Below are positions 49,172 to 61,039 of a stretch of DNA of 64,000 nt, piece by piece. Location of the stretch: assembly GCF_030463535.1 (NCBI RefSeq), contig NC_132878.1:25745925-25809924 (forward strand), read 5' to 3'. Each line of letters starts with the position of its first letter. Within the stretch, counting starts at the first letter, position 1. The translations under genes were made by a program, and so were the position numbers. The DNA is from Salminus brasiliensis (Eukaryota > Chordata > Actinopteri > Characiformes > Bryconidae). Under the pieces are notes generated by a model. It saw only the letters and a program-made list of their open reading frames with translations, ran no database searches and was not told where the DNA came from.

Positions 49172-49700
49172 CTGACCTCAGGACTGAGTATATGCTGTCT
49201 ATTTGCTGTCTGTTATATAGCTCTCTAAGAAGTTGTGCTCCTTGAGATTAACTCTGAAAGTATGTGTATGTATAATAAGAAACTTTAAATGTTGCTATCC
49301 CACTTCTGTGTTGTCCATGTTTGTTGTCTCACAGACGCTATAAAGGAAGTCTTTTCTGACGTCCTCACAATGTTTCAGGAACGTCCTCATGCTGTTATAG
49401 TAAACTTTTACAGGACATAACTCTTCATCCCTGCCAGGCCATTTTTCTATTTTTAGCACATTTTCCCTCCCTGTAGTTCAAATCCTACTTTAGAACATCT
49501 AACACATTAGATTCATCTCAGCACAAGATGAATGGTTATGGTAAAATGTAATTTCCAGACATATTGCGGACATTAGCAATCTTCCCAGGACGTCTTCCTA
49601 ACATGCTGCACGTAACGTTATTTAGTAGAACAAAATAGAACCTTCATGATGTTAAGAGGACGGCGCCTGCGAGCTGGAATGTCATTTGGGAAAAAAAAAA
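48346..49700. other. non-coding, no gene seen
   Basis: Contains a (CT)n run at 49131-49166. Nothing else recognised. Confidence 0.45.
49131..49166. repeat. (CT)n microsatellite
   Basis: About 18 CT units. Confidence 0.95.
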
Positions 49701-49707
49701 AAAAGAA

Positions 49708-49748
<41 letters not shown>

Positions 49749-49750
49749 AA

Positions 49751-49799
<49 letters not shown>
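49708..49799. repeat. (TA)n microsatellite, interrupted
   Basis: Three TA blocks separated by tac and aaatataa, preceded by an A-rich run. Confidence 0.95.
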
Positions 49800-49800
<1 letters not shown>

Positions 49801-50416
49801 GTTTGGAGGTGCATGTGGCTTTCAGGAGATAAATACATTCAACAGCAGAAGAGAAAAAAAGATTACAATTTACATATTATTTACATATCAATTTACAGAA
49901 AAAATCTCAGCACTTATTTTGTATTTACTCTGTTGTATCAAGTTTTATGGTATATTTTTTTGTTCTCTCATTGTCTACCTAAACACTGGGTATGTAGAGA
50001 TTCCTTTTTTTAGGGAACACACCTGGAAGTGTTCCTATGCTGTTTAATTCAGGAGATGTTTGCAATTAAACAGTTCAGGTCAATAATTAAGGAATGTCAA
50101 ACTTGGGATTAATGAAAACAGGTTAAATATTATCCTATAATAAACTCCTTCTCAATGGAGAACATCCACTGCAGTCTGTTCAGTCTAGACTGAAACCAGA
50201 CCATGAAGGTATTAATAAAATATTGTACACAAATGTTGGACTCATGTTGTTTGTAAGTGGATGTAACTTAGTAATTTAGATGAACGTTTCTAACACATAT
50301 TGCATAGAATTATTAAACATCATAATTTCAATTCAGCTCTTACTGATGCTGCTCTCTAAAGCCTTTTGTTTAGCATTAAACACACACACATACACATACA
50401 CACATTAGGGTCTTAC

Positions 50417-50485
50417 CTTGGGCTATGATGGACAGGCGCCTCACTGTAGTGCCATTCCAGTGTGTGAGGGCATACAGGAGTGAGA
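50417..50485 (-). other. possible non-coding first exon upstream of exoc3l2
   Basis: On the minus strand the sequence ends in GCCCAAG followed by gtaaga, a strong splice donor, about 7.4 kb upstream of the first coding exon. That exon clearly needs an upstream partner because it opens with a splice acceptor before the ATG. The upstream limit of this candidate is arbitrary, and only the donor motif supports it. Confidence 0.25.
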
Positions 50486-50503
50486 GTATGTGTGCATGCA
50501 GGA

Positions 50504-50505
<2 letters not shown>

Positions 50506-50534
<29 letters not shown>
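50506..50534. repeat. (GT)n microsatellite
   Basis: About 14 GT units. An (AC)n run of about 18 units follows at 50645-50680. Confidence 0.95.
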
Positions 50535-50643
50535 GCTTTCTCCTTCAGAGATGCCAGAGCAGTCTGGTGGAATGTTGGATGCCGTCGCTCAGTTTGCTAC
50601 CAGATGATGATGCGTTATCCTGAGGAAACAGAGACACCCTCCC

Positions 50644-50685
<42 letters not shown>

Positions 50686-50699
50686 CATGGAACATGCAA

Positions 50700-52010
50700 A
50701 GAGCTCCAACTGCATTACTAGTATCCTAGTTAATTTTGGAGTTATATTTTATGATATTCTACTTCACCTAATGTTCAATTCCATTTAAGATTGATTCATT
50801 AATTTTATTCCCTTCAATATTCTGGGCAATTTAAAGGAGGTTTAGTAAAAAAAAAAATAATAAAATAATAATCTAATAAAAGTAATGTATCACAGGCCCC
50901 AGATGCATCAACTAAGATATGTTTGGAAACTGATGTGTGCTTCTTTAGTCATAACCAGAGATGCTAGGCTAACGGTGCTAACAAACACTGAACTTAGGCT
51001 GGTACCAATCTTACCTCTGTAAATAAACACCTAAAATGTTAATGGGTTTTCTTCCAAATATTTACACAAACTAGGCAAACAAAGCTTTCAAAAATGATTT
51101 AATAAAAACACAATGTGGTAAATAGGCATGGCTAGACAGTTCAACATTTAAGCTAAAATTGGAACTCCATGACGGCCCGCTTTGTAGTAATGTTCTGCTT
51201 TCAAACTGGACCACAGTGCGAGGAGTGATACCTGTCCTAAGATTAAAGTAGTTCTGATTACTTTAAGACCCCGTTCACACCTGGTCAGTTTATGCATCTT
51301 GAGTATCAGGAATTTATCTGGATACGTGTGAACACACCAGATACAAATCCAAGCACTCAAACCACTCCAGGAGGTGGTTGTAGTCACACTAGAGCCACAT
51401 GTTACAGCAGTGTAAACGCATCCATCTCTTCAAGACTCATTCCTCAACCAAAGCCCCTTCCAGTACAATCCTAACCCCAGTAATAACTAATAACAGTAAT
51501 AATGAGCAGATTGGCATATTCTGTCCCACACAGCAATCAGATTTCAGTCTAACTAACCAGAGACGCATATAACTACCAAGTGTAAAAACATGTTTCTAAA
51601 TTCTTATCAGGATACAATCCAGTTTACAGTACAATACAGTTTTTGGGCATGTGTTTACAATCTGATTCGTGACAATCCAGTGTTTGTTAGCAACATTAGC
51701 ATAGCATAGCCCGTTTACAGAAACACACATCAGATATGAAAGGTCTTGACTGATTGACTGCCTCTGAGTGCCTTCAGTGATTATCATGCTCATTTGATTG
51801 ATTGTTCACCTGTACATTTTACATTACTAGCTTTTTCTTTAATAGTTTAATCAATTTCAATGTTCTAATATTCTAATTTAGTATTATAATGCATTTATAA
51901 TTCTGCTCAGTTAAATTGGCGTTACACTTAATATATTATTCCAGTGTAATTAATAAAAGATTCTAAAGGTACAATATCAAAAGCCTGTTTAATTCTACTC
52001 CTGTAAAAAG
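50700..52010. other. non-coding, no gene seen
   Basis: Ordinary intergenic or leader-intron sequence. Confidence 0.45.
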
Positions 52011-52345
52011 GTGTTCGTCTAAAGGCAATAGTCCTATCTAGAACCATTACAACTCAAAATTCTTACTTGGTTCTTTGCCTTGTTAAGCTTTTCATCAGAC
52101 ACACATTTGTTTTTTTATCAGTTATTTTGCCTGGTTAACTTCTTCTTCTCTCTTCAATTACAAGGAAAACCTTTTGCGGATGGTTCTTTACAGACCATTA
52201 TTTTTGGCACCAGATAGTTTTCAAAGGTTACAAGAGTTATAAACCCTTTTACACTACTACATAGAACCCTTTTCTTTTGGTCATGTAGAAATGAATTCTG
52301 TCTTTGGTTCATAAAACTTAATTTGGTCTTGTCTAGTTCCACAGC
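52010..52345. repeat. dispersed repeat of GGTTCTTT/AGAACC words
   Basis: ctagaaccattacaactc, ggttctttgccttgttaagc, gatggttctttacagaccat and agaacccttttcttttgg are arranged as short, partly inverted repeats like 4165-4300 and 37850-37990. Confidence 0.45.
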
Positions 52346-53685
52346 TCCACCCGCTAGCTAGGTTTCCCACTTACCAAACAATACTGGAAGGGCGAAGGCT
52401 ATTACATCCTTCCTCCAAGACATATGAACCACCACCACATCCTATAGAACTGCTGCTAACTCAACATCATTGGACAACTGAACACGCTTGGAGGAGAACA
52501 TTAACTACCAGTTCTGTTACATCAGCTAACAGAGGCCTGCACAGGGTAGCATCAGGCTGAGTGAGGTTTTTCACAAAGCCAAATTACTTAGATGTAGAGT
52601 GTCCACTGTCCAATTCGAGGAACATTCCTTTTGGACAGCACATACCTTTGGGTTTAAGTTAGTGGGCTAATTGAGAAATCCTGTTTTGTAAAATATATCC
52701 TCCTGGACATAAAAAGTGGTGGCATTGCTGGGGATTGTGTCACCGATAGGGCCGAGTAAATGAGTGCTGAACTTTGATAGTGATCTACTCAAACTTGCTT
52801 GAGTGTAGAACCAGGCTGAGAGAAAAGCAGTGGGTGTCCTAACACAGTCCCAGATTTATCTTTAGTCTTAGCTCCCCAACCTTTCAGCCCAGACAGACTC
52901 CCTGTCTGTGGTTTGTGTTTGGTTTAAAAAGAATGGTCCTAGTCTGCCCTCTGGTGGTGACAAGGAAGTGCACATGAAAAACCGGCTTCAAAAAGTCTGG
53001 TAAACACACACACACACACACATGTTCCATGGCCCAAACACACCCTTACACGCAAACATGTGCATTCCTGAACCATGTGCCCTAACCAGTGTAACTGCCC
53101 TCACTACAAAACAAAGAACACAACCCTGGTATGTCTTCTCAGGGCCACCCATCGTCCCACTGAGTGAGGCCTAAGGCACAGGGTTTAAATGTGGATGGAG
53201 CTTCAGTCTTGCTGATTCAGCACTGAAGAGTCTACTGCTGACATTAGCTGATGAGCTTAGCTTTGACGACACAGCCTGCTTTCAGTTCTTATCTAACATG
53301 CCTGCTTGTAAAATGTCAACACACCTGAAAATCACGATGAACTGGATCAGCTGTGTTAGGGCAAGATGTAAATCTTGACACATTTTCTGCTTTCAACCTT
53401 GATTATCACCTTTAAAAATGTCAGGGTGTTCTGGGTATAACCTTTCTAACCTTTCCAGTGTCACTGGATAATTCATTTCATTTTAGGTACAATTTTCTAG
53501 AATTTCGTTCTAGATATGAATGTGTTATTATCTCATTGTCTATATTAATTGCTTTATTTTATTTTATTTAACTTGTATTTTTGTTCCCACTCTTCTTTGC
53601 AGATCTCTAGTTTTAAGATAGCCTTCCTCGGTTAGTTCAGGTCTATGAAAACAAAAAAAAAATAAATTCTATGATGTTTAGGTCA
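52346..53685. other. non-coding, no gene seen
   Basis: A (CA)n run of about 10 units lies near 53003-53022. Confidence 0.45.
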
Positions 53686-53689
53686 GTGG

Positions 53690-54340
53690 ACTGTTTAGGT
53701 CTCTTCAAGCTGATCATGGTGGATTTTGAGGTATGTTTGAATAATTATCTGGTTGCAGAAGCCATCCCCATTTCAGTTTAAATTTTTTAACAGATAGCTT
53801 GACATTTGCCCTCAGAATTTGCTTGCATTTTGCAGAATCTATTCCTCCCTTCACCTGTGCAATATTGCCAATGCCACTGGTAGCAACACAACCTCAATAA
53901 ATAATAGAGCCCCCTTCCCTCCATGTTTCACAGTTGGCAAGGTGTTCTTTTCATGAAAAAGGTTCCTCCAAATGAACCCTTGCTGATTGTGAGTTGTATT
54001 TTGGCTTTATATGGCTTATGCTTACAAACAGTGAGTTTTTGTAATGTGGTCACAGGTAAGGTTTTCTGTGCATGCAGCACTGCACAGTAGAAGGGTGCAG
54101 CACCCTCTTGACTCTTGGCTAAACTTCTTTTAGATCTCATCTTGACTTCAAGTTACCCTAAACTGCCTAAACTAAATTTCTTAGTAATAGTCCATACTCT
54201 AGAAACTGCAAGCTTCTCATGGGCATCTATTACTTTCATTTTTAGATGCGTAGAGGAGCCCATGTTTAAAGAGTGGTAGTACAAGGTTTAAGAAGTCTTG
54301 GAAACTGGATTCATTGACCAGTCCTAATTTCAGCTGTTGA
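53690..54340 (-). mobile_element. Tc1-like transposon relic (family 6)
   Basis: Read on the minus strand it matches the middle of a fish Tc1: the plus-strand text ccatgtttcacagttggcaa ggtgttctttt is the reverse complement of the conserved catalytic-domain stretch. Badly decayed. Confidence 0.6.
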
Positions 54341-54407
54341 CATGCCTCAGGAATTATTTGCTAAGGAAGGTCCTTGTCAACAAACAGGAGCTGTTACAAA
54401 TAGGAGG

Positions 54408-54600
54408 GCAGTGGGGGCTTAGTAGTTCGAGCACTGGGCTATTGTTGACAGGGTTGTGGGTTCAATACCTAGGGCAAGGCCCTGTCCCTTTCTTTGCTCC
54501 CTGGGCATCCCAGTTATGGCTGCCCACTGCTCCAGGCATGTGTGTTCACGGATGGGTTAAAAGCATTGGCCAAATTCCATCTGTGTCCAACACAAAAGGT
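54408..54600 (+). mobile_element. tRNA-derived SINE, diverged (first family)
   Basis: Plus-strand copy: gggcagtgggggcttagtag, B-box-like gggttgtgggttcaatacc, then aaggccctgtccctttcttt. Older than the copies at 8982 and 12832. Confidence 0.7.
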
Positions 54601-56160
54601 AAGTATGGTTGCTTGCTTTGTCTTATTGAGTTGAAATCTTTTCACAGACAATGCTTATTGTAATCAAAGAAGGCTTAAGGCTGTAAATCATCATGTAAAC
54701 ATAATGCTGTCTGAACTCCTGAAGTCCAGTCTTCAATTATTCTGAACACACAGATGAAAGTCACTTCATTCACATTTTTATTATAATTTTTTCATTATAC
54801 ATAAATTCAACATTAATGCTAGTTGCTACATGGTTGTTGTCGTGAGTTGGTGGTGTAGTAATGCAAGAACTTGTACCTTGTACATAGTAAGCTGAACATA
54901 GCGGTGGTTTTGCGCCCCTCTTAGCGCTCTGGACGACTCACAAATCATATAGAACAATCAGTTTCATGAGAAGTGTCTAAAGGAAAAGCCACTCAAAGGC
55001 CATTCCCACTCCTATTCTCTGAACCTGCCAATTTCATCCAGCTGTTCATTAGATCAAAGCGCATGTTTTATATGTGGTTAGTTACAGACTGTAGCCCATC
55101 TAATCTGCCTACAGGTACAAAACTACACATATCCTGGTCAGTGTATTTACACAAGGATGTTAACCTGATAGATTGGCCATCAAAATATGAATTCCCATCC
55201 TTTCTCCAAATCGACACAAATCTGATCCAGTGTTTTCAGGGCTGTGTGGACACAGAAATGGGATCAGTGGGACCAATACGTGGACACAACCAAATACAGT
55301 ACAATATGGCTTAGATCGGATTTGAAATATAATATCCTTATGTGGTCCCAGATGGGATTTGCGATATGGGACACAGGACTTTCATTGGTATGCGTACGTC
55401 AATGAGCACAGTCAGTCAGATCAGAGTTCATGTGTTTCCTCTGTGCATGCACCATCATTCAGCATTACCAAAGGAAAAAGCACTTAACTTTAAACTAGTG
55501 GCAGTAAATGCTGCAAAAGTAGCATATCTGGCCTTTTTTTAACCATCAAGGAACAACCTGTTCTGAGAAAATTATCATGATGATGGCTTGTGCTGCTCCT
55601 TAGAAAAACCACATTTCAAGAAGCTCCCTACTCCCTATGTAGTGCACTACACAGGTCTTATAAAATAGCGCCATCTGTACCCAACAGTGTATTATATGTC
55701 TAACAAAGAGTCTTTTGTGATTCAGTGTGTGTGCACAGATCCTCATCAGACACATACTGCACTCTTTGGGTATAGAAGACACAGGTCCTTAGAAAATCTA
55801 CTGGAAGCTTTTCTTGTGGTTGGTCATATTAGACTTCTGTGTACACAGGCACAGCCACAGCTGGAACGGAAGCCTGGCCATGGAAAAATCTTTGTTAGTT
55901 AACTTGCCAACCATAAACAGTACAATCACAAAGCAAACATAGTTATATTAGAAGATACATTTATATCGGTGAGACCATAGTGCTTCTCTAAAGCTGGACA
56001 CTGAAGGGAGAACTGGGTAAGGAGTCAGACTATCGCGAAAACCTTGTATATAGTCAAACGGTTACTAACAAAGGTGTTTGTATAAAGTCTTCAAATTAAG
56101 CTGGTTATTTAAAATGCTTAATCTGAGCGTTGTTAGTGAAGTCACAGGTGTGTGTGTGTG
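54601..56160. other. intergenic downstream of ppp1r14a, no gene seen
   Basis: 54973-55314 is open for 113 codons but shows no domain or splice context. Confidence 0.45.
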
Positions 56161-56166
56161 CATGTG

Positions 56167-56172
56167 TTTATT
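56167..56172 (-). promoter_or_regulatory. candidate polyadenylation signal (AATAAA) for ppp1r14a
   Basis: AATAAA on the minus strand about 85 bp after the stop codon. The spacing suits a short 3' UTR. The downstream sequence is CA-rich rather than clearly GU-rich. Confidence 0.35.
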
Positions 56173-56256
56173 CAGAGTCTGTATTCGAGGGGTGCTCGGC
56201 CTGACCCCCCCCTCCCTCTTTTAGCCGGCCAGCACACTGTGCACTGTGGAACCCGG

Positions 56257-56430
56257 CTAGAGGGTCTGGTGCGTTCGCTGCTGATGTTGATTAGGGGCAT
56301 TGCCGTGGTGGTGGACGTTGCCATGGTGATGGGGGTAACTGTGGAGACAGGGATGGCCGACACCCTTGTTCTGAAGTTCCTCCTGTTTTTGGAGGCCATG
56401 CAGCTTCTGGAGCAACTCTGTGACAAATTC
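56257..56430 (-). CDS. ppp1r14a: ppp1r14a-like last exon with stop codon
   Basis: Acceptor gtgtgtgtag; 57 codons and TAG at 56259-56257. Encodes EFVTELLQKLHGLQKQEELQ, completing the four-helix inhibitory domain, then a tail with ten histidines in its last 32 residues. The tail is unusual for the family and probably disordered. Confidence 0.85.
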   Translation of the reverse strand, partial: EFVTELLQKLHGLQKQEELQNKGVGHPCLHSYPHHHGNVHHHGNAPNQHQQRTHQTL

Positions 56431-57554
56431 CTACACACACACAGAGTTGAAATGTTGATGCTGCCACTGTGTAATGTTTTACATTCCTTTCAAAGCAATT
56501 AAATGGCTAAACAAACCAGTAGAAGAAAGTCATTCAGAACAGGTTTCAAATGAATGAACACTGACACTCCTGCAGTTTCACTGCTGCAGTCGGCAGCCGT
56601 TCTAAATATAAATTCAGTATTAGGGGTGTGAATCTCTCTACGCATCTGAGTACATACACGGTACAACACATAAATGATATAGGAAAAACAAGTAACACCT
56701 CAGTACACTGTGATTCACTCCTGATCCAATATGATTCAATTCCAGTCTGACCCAATATGATTCAGTTCAGTGTTAATATTATTTGATTCAGGCCTGGTTA
56801 GTTTTGATTCATTTTAGTGCCAATATGATTTAATTCAGGGCTGATTCTACTGGTTCAGTTGACCTTTGATATGATTTGATTAAGGCCTGATCCGTTGTGA
56901 TTTGGTTTCCGGCTTATACAATTCAGCTCAGGCTTGGTCAATTATGATGCTAATATGATTCGATTTAGGCCTGACTCAGTATGTTCCAGTTTAGCTTTGA
57001 TAGGACTTAATACAGGTATGAGCCAATTTGGTTCAGTTTAGTCCTGATATGATTCAATTTATGCTTGATCCAATATGATTCAGTTTAGTGCCAATATGAC
57101 TTAATCCAGACCTGGTCCAACGTAATTCAATTTGATTCTAATTGAATTCAGGCGTAATCCAATTTGATTCAACACTGATACGACTTTATTCAAGCCTAAA
57201 CGAATATGATTCAGTTTAGTTAGATTCAACAGGCACTGTTATCTTCAATTAAACCAAGAAAAATATCAGTTTGTTGTTCATTGTTTTATATTCGAATATA
57301 GCCAATATTTGGAACGTTGTATCTATATAATCCACCATCTATCCAAAACAGCCCTCTCTATATATGTGTGTGTTATCTGTTGTGATCTCCTCCCCGTTGG
57401 TCCTGTACCATGAGTCATCACTTCGACACTGGCCAAAGGAGCTGACCCAGCAGTACACACACACTCTCTCTCTCTCTCTCTCTCTCTGATTAGGGCTGAG
57501 TGTGAGCAGTGTTACAGAGCTCTAATGAAAGAACGCCTTTCTGCTGATGTAGCA

Positions 57555-57593
<39 letters not shown>

Positions 57594-59605
57594 GAGAGGA
57601 GAGCAGTGAAGCAGCGTGTGTGGGGCAGGGCAAGAGACATGCAATTGTTATGTATCTATAAGAGAGAGCGAGAGAGAGAGAGAGTGAGAGAGTGAGAGAG
57701 AGACCAGCGAACAAATGTTTATTGTTGGATCCGCAGTACAAGCAAGTGTCAGTCACTGCAGAGAGAGAGAGAGAGATGCAGAGATAGAGGGGAGAGAGAA
57801 AAAGGGAAAGAGACAGAGAAACAGAGACCAAAATACCTTCATCCTTTAACCCATCCCCTTATAAATAAGAGGAATTATTAATATATTTGTATATTCTAGC
57901 GGGACTATATATGTTATGCATATCTCTGCTGGGCACGTCTTAAATCAGGAAAGTATGACAACACATCTGCCTTTTGATTTCTAAAGGCCAGGCCAGTCTT
58001 TCGTTTTAGACCTCTTAGCTGTTTGTTGAGCAGGAAAAACAAGACAAACATTTGTTTTCTTATCTTAAATATTTTGGAAAATCTAAATTGTGAGTGTTTA
58101 GTTTGATTATTTATTTGTTTACATCTAAGATTTATTTATATGCAATCAAAAACAGTTACCTAAAAAGCTTGTAGAAGACGGGAAATTATTTAAAAGCAGA
58201 CGATGACGCACATTTCTGTCAGGCTATTTTTCTTTTCCGCTAAAAATAATTCAGATCAAATATATGACAAATTTATTTTGTTAATTTAGTTTATTTCTGA
58301 GTTGTTTTATGTGTAAATAGAAATAAAGAAGCACATTTAATGTTGAAACTCTAAAAAAGAGCTTATTGTAAATACTTGTCTGTCTTAATATGCCAAAAAT
58401 TCATATGGCAGCCAACATTATATTCAGTCTTTCATCATATGCAGCGTCTTTTTTACTGATTCTGAAATGATCAAAAACTCAAAACGGCCAAAATCCAGTT
58501 CCAAAGCCCTGCACACGTAACGTGTACACACACACAGTGATGAGCATCCTTATCTGCGGTGCCTGGGGGGGAATTGGGGGTTGGGTGCTTTGCTCAAGGG
58601 CACTTGAGTTGTGTCGGTTCAGGGGATCAAACTGACAATCTTCACAAACCTGCTTCTCTAACCTTCAGGCCACATCTGCCCCCCATAGACTGAGATATAG
58701 AGATAAAATAGAGACACAGCAAGAGAGAGCGAGAGACAGAAAGAGATATACAGAGAGAGAGTCAAACGAGAGAGCCCGACAGTGAGTAGCTCCAACCTGT
58801 GTGTCGTTTGTGCAGGTCTGCAGCAGCTCCTGTAGGGCGCATAAAAAATAAAAGTGAGTGTAAATGTTTAGTGGGAAATGGTTCAGACAGTCCTTTTAAG
58901 CATAAAGAGTCAACACAATGGAGCTGCACTCAAACAGCTCAGACGGCTGTAAATCCTACTAAACTCAACTCCACTGCTGTGTTCGGCTCGGTCCTCGTAA
59001 ACTCATGAATTTACGATTTTACCACAAAGTCCAGAGTTATGAGCTATGATGTATCACCAGCTTGAGGTCTGAGGACACCAGCTCAAGCAATGTTCTACTA
59101 ATATTGAGGGTACTGACACAGAGCCTGTACCCCTTTGCTGCAGTAACAGACTCTATTCTTCTGGGAAGGCTTAACACTCCATTTAGGTACACAGCTATAG
59201 GGATCTAATTCACTGGGGAGCTTCAGACCCCTCTAGTAAACTGCTACAGAGTGTCTTGTTCTACTGGTCAGTGCTTTTCTATGGAGTATTACAAGCTGTG
59301 TGTGCAGAACTGAACACCGGCCTCTGCAGTGAGTGCACTTTAATGTAGCAGAATGCACTAATAAGGAAGAATGTCTGAATACTTTTGGACATGTAGTGTT
59401 CAGTCTGGAGATGTGAAAACTGTCTGACTTGGTAAGTCAGTGAGGACCGTCTGACTACTGCATAAGTTACGAATGTAAGCAGGCAGACTGGAGCACAGTG
59501 TGATGCAGAGGGGCATGATGGGACCTGTAGTTTTTGTGCTCGCTCCTCATCACTCTGGAGAACCAACAGGTCGTCAATATCAATCTCCTCTGGCATTTCG
59601 TCCTC
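56257..59605 (-). CDS. ppp1r14a: protein phosphatase 1 regulatory (inhibitor) subunit 14A-like, 3' part (three exons)
   Basis: Exons 59525-59605, 58797-58829 and 56257-56430 join in phase 0 and encode the last 95 residues of a CPI-17 family protein. Translation gives EDEMPEEIDIDDLLVLQSDE then ERAQKLQ, ELLQTCTNDTQ, and EFVTELLQKLHGLQKQEELQ with a histidine-rich tail. It aligns without gaps to the C-terminal helices of PPP1R14A, and the GLxxQ-type ending fits subunit 14A better than 14B, 14C or 14D. CPI-17 binds and inhibits myosin phosphatase (the PP1/MYPT1 complex) when phosphorylated on a threonine in its N-terminal half. That half, with the phosphorylation site and the VTVKYDR core, is absent here. 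No matching exon was seen between 59606 and 64000, so exon 1 probably lies beyond the window. Confidence 0.85.
56690..57240. repeat. degenerate tandem repeat in the last ppp1r14a intron
   Basis: Words such as CCAATATGATTCAATTCAGG and GGCCTGATCC recur every 20-40 bp with drift. Confidence 0.7.
57464..57790. repeat. cluster of (CT)n and (GA)n tracts
   Basis: (CT)n at 57464-57488, then (GA)n at 57559-57590, 57660-57702 and 57761-57776. The CT and GA blocks are inverted relative to each other and could pair in RNA. Intron of ppp1r14a. Confidence 0.9.
57840..58500. other. ppp1r14a intron, AT-rich, no feature
   Basis: No exon or repeat recognised. Confidence 0.5.
58510..58690 (-). mobile_element. 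tRNA-derived SINE, diverged (first family)
   Basis: tttgctcaagggcacttgag and ctctaaccttcaggccacat match the body and head of the first SINE family on the minus strand. It ends about 105 bp from the ppp1r14a microexon. Confidence 0.6.
58797..58829 (-). CDS. ppp1r14a: ppp1r14a-like microexon (33 bp)
   Basis: An 11-codon exon between cgccctacag and CAG/gttgga encoding ELLQTCTNDTQ. It bridges the flanking exons so that the alignment to PPP1R14A has no gap. Too short to be found as an open reading frame. Confidence 0.85.
59060..59400. mobile_element. non-autonomous Tc1-type element
   Basis: Right end GAATACTTTTGGACATGTAGTGT is given here by its core acttttggacatgtagtgt. The inside (cctgtacccctttgctgcag taacag) is typical of non-autonomous fish Tc1 derivatives. 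Between ppp1r14a exons. Confidence 0.65.
59525..59605 (-). CDS. ppp1r14a: ppp1r14a-like internal exon (27 codons)
   Basis: Begins after acgcag preceded by a long TG repeat on the sense strand, and ends CTACAG/gtccca. The donor is weak (gtcc), but the exon boundary falls at the family's usual position just after the ERxxKxQ helix. Encodes EDEMPEEIDIDDLLVLQSDE plus ERAQKLQ. Confidence 0.85.
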
Positions 59606-59608
59606 CTG

Positions 59609-59609
<1 letters not shown>

Positions 59610-59652
<43 letters not shown>
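59610..59652. repeat. (AC)n microsatellite at a ppp1r14a acceptor
   Basis: About 20 AC units; on the sense strand TG units end five bases before the exon's cag acceptor. Confidence 0.95.
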
Positions 59653-59656
<4 letters not shown>

Positions 59657-59659
59657 TTG

Positions 59660-61035
59660 AGCATTCCCTATCTTCAAGGGGTGTAGCAGTACACGTATTC
59701 GCACTGAACCATCACAGTGCAACGGTGCCCGCAGAAACATAGAGAATACACAGTATGCACTATTAAGTTAGCGTAATTTTACAATTACGCTACCCAGAAA
59801 CCTTACGCTGTAAGCCATTGGCATGGCATTGTGGGAGCTGTAGTCTTGTTTTCACAACTGCTTGTTCAAATTTAAGAAGAAGCCTGGGTTAGTCGTTATA
59901 GTTTTTTTTAGTTGTTTTTTCCCCCCCATTATTACCACACTGGTACTACACCGTGACGTTTGTGTATGGTACCATACCCAATTATTATCTTTCAGTCAGT
60001 GTAAAAAGAGCTTTTTATTTATATTGGTCCATTCATCACAAAATGTAAAACAAAAACTTCCAGATTCAAATTATGGAGATACAAAGTTTTTGCATGACCC
60101 ATGACAATGTTTATTTATTTATTTATCTTACAGTTTGGTTGCACATTTAGTTTGGTTTGCTCTTGACTGCTGAAGTGAGTGGGATCACCATGGTGAGATC
60201 CAAAGAGCTTTCTGAGGCCTTAGGAAAGAAGGCTGTAGATGAGTCTGAGTAAGGATCTCACTTTCACGGGTGTTTCACTGTCAACAACTGCCAGGATGGC
60301 CAGATCGGACTAGTCCATGAGCAGACCACAAGAGGAGTAAAAAAAGTCTCCAACAATACTAAATTGTCATCATAGCACAGTTCAGTCAAAGTATATATCT
60401 GCCATCAGAACATGTTTGATATTTTCGAAATGATCACTCTTCAAGTAATTCGGACGAACTGCGCTTCTCACACTGTGTTGTTGAACTGTTTAGGACCAGA
60501 TCAGACTCTTTAATGGTCGTGCAGGCGTGGACTGACCACTGCTGCTATAAACACACTGACTGTGATTAGAAAGAACACATAAATGAACCTGATTGCATCG
60601 TTTTGGTCTACTGCACTGAATAGGGCAGCTCTTTTAGAGCAGACCGTTCCCATATCACTCACACACATCAGTCTAAACACACACATTACAGCACGTCTCC
60701 TGAAACACACACAAACAAAATCCGCTGAGAAACACACCCATCACACACTGTCTCCTGAGACATACTGGATTTCTCTTTCGCTCTTTCACATACACACACA
60801 CACACACACACAATCTCCTGAGAGCCATCACTGCTTCCGATAGCAATGAGACCTCTCTGTCCCAAGAGCTTTAAGCAAAACCTGCATAAAAACAGCTACA
60901 CAATTTACATGCAGGCCTCATTACACAGTTCCGTAATTCTTCAGTCAGTTATGTAATGAAGTATTGCTGTCACTCAAAAATGGCAACAAACTGTATTCCA
61001 TTTTATTTTGGAGCATTTCTATTGATCCATTATAA
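59660..61035. other. ppp1r14a intron, no exon found
   Basis: Searched on the minus strand for the family's VTVKYDR and KWID-type exon without success. Contains CA runs (for example 60791-60812). Confidence 0.45.
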
Positions 61036-61039
61036 AAAT

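Noticed and set aside
54973..55314. 113-codon open frame downstream of ppp1r14a
   Set aside because: No domain, no flanking splice signals, and composition like the surrounding intergenic DNA.
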